From assembly GCA_963575745.1 (NCBI GenBank), contig CAUYUJ010014351.1, positions 145,001-175,000 on the forward strand: a stretch of DNA of 30,000 nt, written 5' to 3'. The notes beneath the pieces are model-generated. The model did no database searches. It saw nothing but the letters and a program-made list of their open reading frames with translations, and was not told the DNA's origin. How positions within the stretch are numbered: the first letter of the stretch is position 1; each line of letters opens with the position of its first letter. Source of the DNA: Prorocentrum cordatum (Eukaryota > Sar > Dinophyceae > Prorocentrales > Prorocentraceae). This document shows positions 26,771-30,000 of the stretch, one piece after another. The translations under genes were made by a program, and so were the position numbers.

Positions 26771-26808
26771 TGGACAGATTCGGGCCCTCGGGGGCCCAAG
26801 TCTGTCCA
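26771..26808. other. Strong 38-bp hairpin
   Basis: TGGACAGA pairs with TCTGTCCA (8 bp), and inside it GGGCCC pairs with GGGCCC (6 bp), with TTC facing AAG between the stems and a short TCGG loop. It lies 50 bp after the short ORF's stop. Role unknown. Confidence 0.8.
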
Positions 26809-27264
26809 CATCCACTGCCCCGCTGGGGTCCGGCGGGGGTGGCATAGGCGGCCAGGCGGCCCCTCCCCTCTTTCCTTCCCTCTGCCCCGCTTCTCGGAGG
26901 CTGGCTGGACTTGGCCGGCGGCCGCCTGCCGCCTGACTTGTTTCTTTCGGCTTAATTATTTAATTTATTAGGGGCCTCGCGCCATCGGCGCGTCGGCAGA
27001 GGCAAGGCCACCACCACGCCTACCTCTGGGGTCCCAGGACGGTGCTCCCACGGGCGGCGGACAGGAGCACCTTCCCCGCCCCGCCGCCCGGCCGCCCGCG
27101 CGCCGCTGGGCGAGCCCAGGTCGAGCCCACCGACGGCCAGGTCTCCCTGCTGCACAGCTCGGTCGTGACGGAGGGGCACCCCGCCGCTCCCCCCCTGCCG
27201 TGCCCTCGCGGGGCCTCCCCGGAGATCCCGCGCTCCGAAACGTTCGGAGCGGCGGGAGCCTCAT
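26809..27264. other. Stretch without a firmly recognised gene
   Basis: AT-rich spot at 26948-26970. At about 27121-27175, after CGAGCCCAG, one frame reads VEPTDGQVSLLHSS, which faintly recalls a propeller strand but lacks the Trp-Asp core. It is not called as an exon. Confidence 0.4.
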
Positions 27265-27360
27265 GGCACTTTTCGGCCTCTGGGGGGCCCTCGCCGGGCC
27301 TCGCGAGGGCGTCTGAGAAGGACGCGGGACGAAGAACTGGCCCTCGGGAAGTGGTCCAGA
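27265..27360 (-). mobile_element. Family-2 element, copy F (reverse, partial)
   Basis: TTTTCGGCCTCTGGGGGGCC, CTCGCCGGGCCTCG and AAGGACGCGGGACGAAGAAC follow the reverse order of family 2. It abuts copy G head-on. Confidence 0.55.
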
Positions 27361-27361
27361 C

Positions 27362-27548
27362 CCCCAGACCCCCGACGTCATGATTTGTTTCATGACGCGA
27401 CCCCCAGAACTCTGGACCCATTCCCCGGGACCGGCTTCTCATCCTGAGTCGTTTTTTGACGGTCCCGAGGCCCAGCGAGGGCCCCCAGAGGCCGAAAATA
27501 GCGAAAAACTTCCCGTCGTGATTTTTTCATGACCCGTGGGGGTCTGGG
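27362..27548 (+). mobile_element. Family-2 element, copy G (forward, nearly complete)
   Basis: From CCCCAGACCCCCGACGTCAT to CATGACCCGTGGGGGTCTGG, closely matching 20832-21018, with the ATTTGTTTCAT variant in the left palindrome. Confidence 0.8.
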
Positions 27549-27745
27549 CCTCCGGGGCCCCCGCATCCAAAAAATGGGAGCGGCCGGATGTCTGGGTCCG
27601 AGCGGGAGGCTTCTTCCCCGGCCTCTGGGGCAGGCTGCGTTCGCGACCTCTCGCGCGGCGCGAAGCGCGGGGCGCGAGCAGCGGCGCGACCTCGCGCGGC
27701 CCCCCCGGGGGCGCCTGCGGCCGCGCGCGGAGGGCGGCAAGGGGA

Positions 27746-27870
27746 GGGGGGAAGGGCTTCTTAGAAGCACCGCTGCTTCTCGGAAGGCGCGGGCCTCATC
27801 TGTTCGATGTGGGGCCGGCCTCCTTGGAAGGAGCCGCCTGCTTCTGAGAAGCCTTCCCCGCTCCCCCTAC
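27746..27870. mobile_element. Short inverted-repeat element, family 5, copy 2
   Basis: The left end GGGGAAGGGCTTCTTAGAAG is inverted at the right as GCTTCTGAGAAGCCTTCCCC. The interior GGAAGGCGCGGGCCTCAT and GGCCTCCTTGG match 3446-3570. Confidence 0.65.
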
Positions 27871-27889
27871 CCCCTGGTACACGCGGCCC

Positions 27890-28690
27890 AGGCTTGGATG
27901 ATATTTCAAACGCTAGGGGTTTCCCCCCCCCCGTTTTCCAAACCGACGTTTTTTCCAGCTTGTGTAAATCATTTCACCGTTTTGGGATTCTCGTACGCGC
28001 CGTTCTCTTTTCCGTTTCGTTTGGTGTTACAGTTTGTTTATGTGGGGGGGGTCCGTGATGTTGTTGTTGAACATTATTACTTCTAAAGAATAATTATTGT
28101 TGGGACCCCTGGTGCGCGACCCCCCTCCAAAACCTAGGCCGCAGCTACATTTTCATCATTTTTTAGCGAAAGCTTCAGAAAAGTGAATTATTACCGGATC
28201 CGGTTGTTTTGTTGTACTCCGTTTTCCCTTGCAAAAAACACTATAAAATGAAAATTCTTGTTCTTACTTGATCAAATTGCAAGAATCCCTTGCAAAAAAT
28301 AAGGTAAAGTGGACATTCGTGCGCGCAAGACGAAATCCTTCCAAAACCTTAGGTTTCGTAGCGATTTTAACATAAAAACATCAAAAACCCAATGGTTTTT
28401 TAAGAAAAAATTGTCAAAATGTTCTTCCGCGCGCTCTTGCGGATTCGTAGGAAAACCAACACTTTTTAAACAATTCTGTCAAACGGGCTTTTGCGAGCAA
28501 CTTTTTCGAACTTCTGCGACAACGTTTGCGCACCTGCCAGGGCCATCATCCCTGTCAAATAATACCATGCGGGACATATTCGTTTTTTCTTCGCGCGCGC
28601 ACGCCGAAATCTCCAAAAATCATTGGGTTTTTAAGAATTTTAGCACCGCGCATCATAAAATCACACGAATCGCACCGTAGCTCTCCTCTG
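27890..28690. other. AT-rich island with internal degenerate direct repeats
   Basis: The base composition drops sharply below that of the surroundings. Repeats: CCCTTGCAAAAAA at 28226 and 28287, followed in both by similar text. GGACATTCGT-GCGCGCA-CGAAATC-CCAAAA at ~28311 and ~28572, each followed by a GGTTTTT/GGGTTTTT-TAAGAA block. The ATG-led frame at 28309-28680 is Lys/Phe/Ser-rich through these repeats and is not supported. Confidence 0.6.
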
Positions 28691-28697
28691 GCTCTCT

Positions 28698-28767
28698 GTC
28701 TTGCTCTCTCTCTCTCTCTCTCTGTCTCTCTGTCTTGCTCTCTCTCTCTCTCTGTCTTGCTCTCTCT
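28698..28767 (+). repeat. (TC)n region with TGTCTTGCTC units
   Basis: TC runs separated by TGTCTTGC three times. Confidence 0.9.
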
Positions 28768-28971
28768 ATGTCATGCGCAACGAATGCACGATGCGGGGCA
28801 CATGCGGGGCCCAAACAAGTGATCAACCTCTGCGGGTGTGTACTCCACGCCAGTGTAGTATCCACGATCGTCCGCGCGCCACGAAGTGAAGTGTCCTGAC
28901 GTCATAGGGCGGGAAGCTGGGTGTGGGTGGTTCCCGAGAGTCGTGTGGATGTTTGGTAGAGCTTGCATTGC

Positions 28972-28988
28972 CCCCCACGAAGTGGGGG
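28972..28988. other. Small perfect hairpin
   Basis: CCCCCAC-GAA-GTGGGGG, a 7-bp stem with a 3-base loop. Nothing else is recognised in 28770-29050. Confidence 0.6.
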
Positions 28989-29051
28989 TATTGGCTGGCG
29001 TCGCATGAAAACCCTGGCACTGGGGAGAACACTGAGCGTTCGGGTAAAATG

Positions 29052-29087
<36 letters not shown>

Positions 29088-29088
29088 G
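29052..29088 (+). repeat. (TTG)n microsatellite
   Basis: About 12 TTG units. Confidence 0.92.
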
Positions 29089-29164
29089 GCCGAAAACCGA
29101 AAAGTTGAAGACGACTAAAGGTTGCCCCCAGCGTTTGGATCATTAACTAATCCGGGGGGAAAAG

Positions 29165-29211
29165 AAGAGGAGGAGGAGGAGGAGGAGGAGGAGGAGGAGG
29201 AGGAGGAGGAT
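29165..29211 (+). repeat. (GAG)n microsatellite
   Basis: About 15 GAG units, ten bases before the family-1 element. Confidence 0.92.
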
Positions 29212-29220
29212 AATAGTCCA

Positions 29221-29424
29221 GGTCTCCTAGATGGGATCGGAGTAGGTGGGGTCGGAGGCTCGCGCCACATAGCCGATGCATCGGCAATGCGGCTCGATGT
29301 GGAGCCTGGTTTTCTCCATGCCGATGTCGCCGATGCATCGCCGACGTCACCGATGCATCGGTGATGCATCGCCGATGCGGCGCGATCCTCCGACCCCCTC
29401 TGGTCTGACCCTGTCCTGCACGCC
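29221..29424. mobile_element. Palindromic element, family 1, copy 3 (diverged)
   Basis: It starts GGTCTCCTAGATGGGATCGG and shares the CGATGCATCGGCAATGCGGC and GGCGCGATCCTCCGACCCC blocks. The right end (GTCTGACCCTGTCCTG) is degraded and TCTA flanks are not seen. Confidence 0.72.
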
Positions 29425-30000
29425 GTTACATGCGGATGGGGACTTGCGAACAGCGAACCGCGAGCCGCGAATACCTTCGCGACTTCGTGGCGGCCCTTGC
29501 ATCTGCAGATGGAGGCCAGCGCAGCACGGAGGCCCCGATGGGCGCCGCGGCTCCACCACGTCACATCCCGCTCCGCGTCGGTGAACCCCTCGCCGTCCCG
29601 GCATCTCTTGGAGGGGGGGCTATCTTCCAGAGCGGGGTTGGGGAGCGTGCCCACCCTGAGATCCAGGCGTTGCTTGCAATTGTTTCGTTCTGGGCGTGTT
29701 CGGCCAGTTTCGGGCACCGGGGTCCTAACAGATCGATGCGGCTCGGAACATGCAGCAGAAAGGTGGGGCCTTGGGCTCCTTGGGCTCCGGTCGTAGTTTT
29801 TGGTGATACCCCATGTTTTCGCAACGGCGTATTTCAGGGCAGCTGGATGCCCTCACTTCCTCCTTCCAGGGGCCGTTTGGTCGGGGGTGGGCATGGGTCC
29901 CTTTGGCAGAGCGCCCTTTCGGTGAAGACGACCCGGAACCATGCGGGCGCAGGCCCATAGCAATTACGGCCGCAGGACCCTCTTGAGAACAGACAGGCGG
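29425..30000. other. Terminal stretch without a recognised gene
   Basis: The frame from 29430 is open for 176 codons (including REYLRDFVAALASADGG) but has no motif and overlaps equally long frames on the other strand. It may hold an exon running past the window, but this cannot be supported. Confidence 0.4.

Noticed and set aside
27121-27175. VEPTDGQVSLLHSS as a fourth propeller exon
   Set aside because: It lacks the Trp-Asp core and clear splice sites. Kept only as a remark.

Overview
The window looks like nuclear DNA of a dinoflagellate, most likely a large-genome bloom-forming type such as Prorocentrum (inferred from gene style and repeat content; no species marker was seen). It is GC-rich and mostly non-coding. 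It carries long CTC/GAG, GAT/ATC and CA/TG tracts, several families of short inverted-repeat elements, minisatellites, and one non-LTR retroelement block. Nothing looks bacterial: there are no operons, ribosome-binding sites, rRNA or tRNA genes.

Layout. 1-3.6 kb: a candidate WD40 exon (231-363), then an 11-bp-periodic array, a ~90-bp minisatellite and a second degenerate tandem array. 3.4-9.4 kb: a (GAG)n tract, a short inverted-repeat element, a candidate exon, a (CTC)n tract, and then the retroelement: an endonuclease ORF (4186-6252), a frameshift-damaged junction, a reverse transcriptase ORF with C-terminal zinc fingers (to 8345), and a third ORF of unknown function (8434-9348). 10.0-11.4 kb: a chain of at least six inverted-repeat elements. 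13.5-15.1 kb: nested elements, including two copies of a ~155-bp element flanked by 8-bp direct repeats, next to a second WD40-like exon (14002-14105). 15-21 kb: microsatellites, a 72-bp duplication and copies of other element families. 21.4 kb: a third WD40-like exon. 22-26.5 kb: tandem arrays with 75-, 15- and 11-bp periods and a 248-bp element with ~70-bp terminal inverted repeats. 26.5-30 kb: a short ORF, a strong hairpin, more element copies and an AT-rich island (27.9-28.7 kb).

How it fits together. Three isolated WD40-blade segments lie on the + strand at about 0.3, 14.0 and 21.4 kb, each next to plausible splice signals. One reading is that most of the window is intron of one very long + strand gene, filled by a retroelement, short inverted-repeat elements and satellites. 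This is an inference from short segments and needs transcript data. Most long open frames in the window come from trinucleotide tracts or periodic arrays and were not called as genes.
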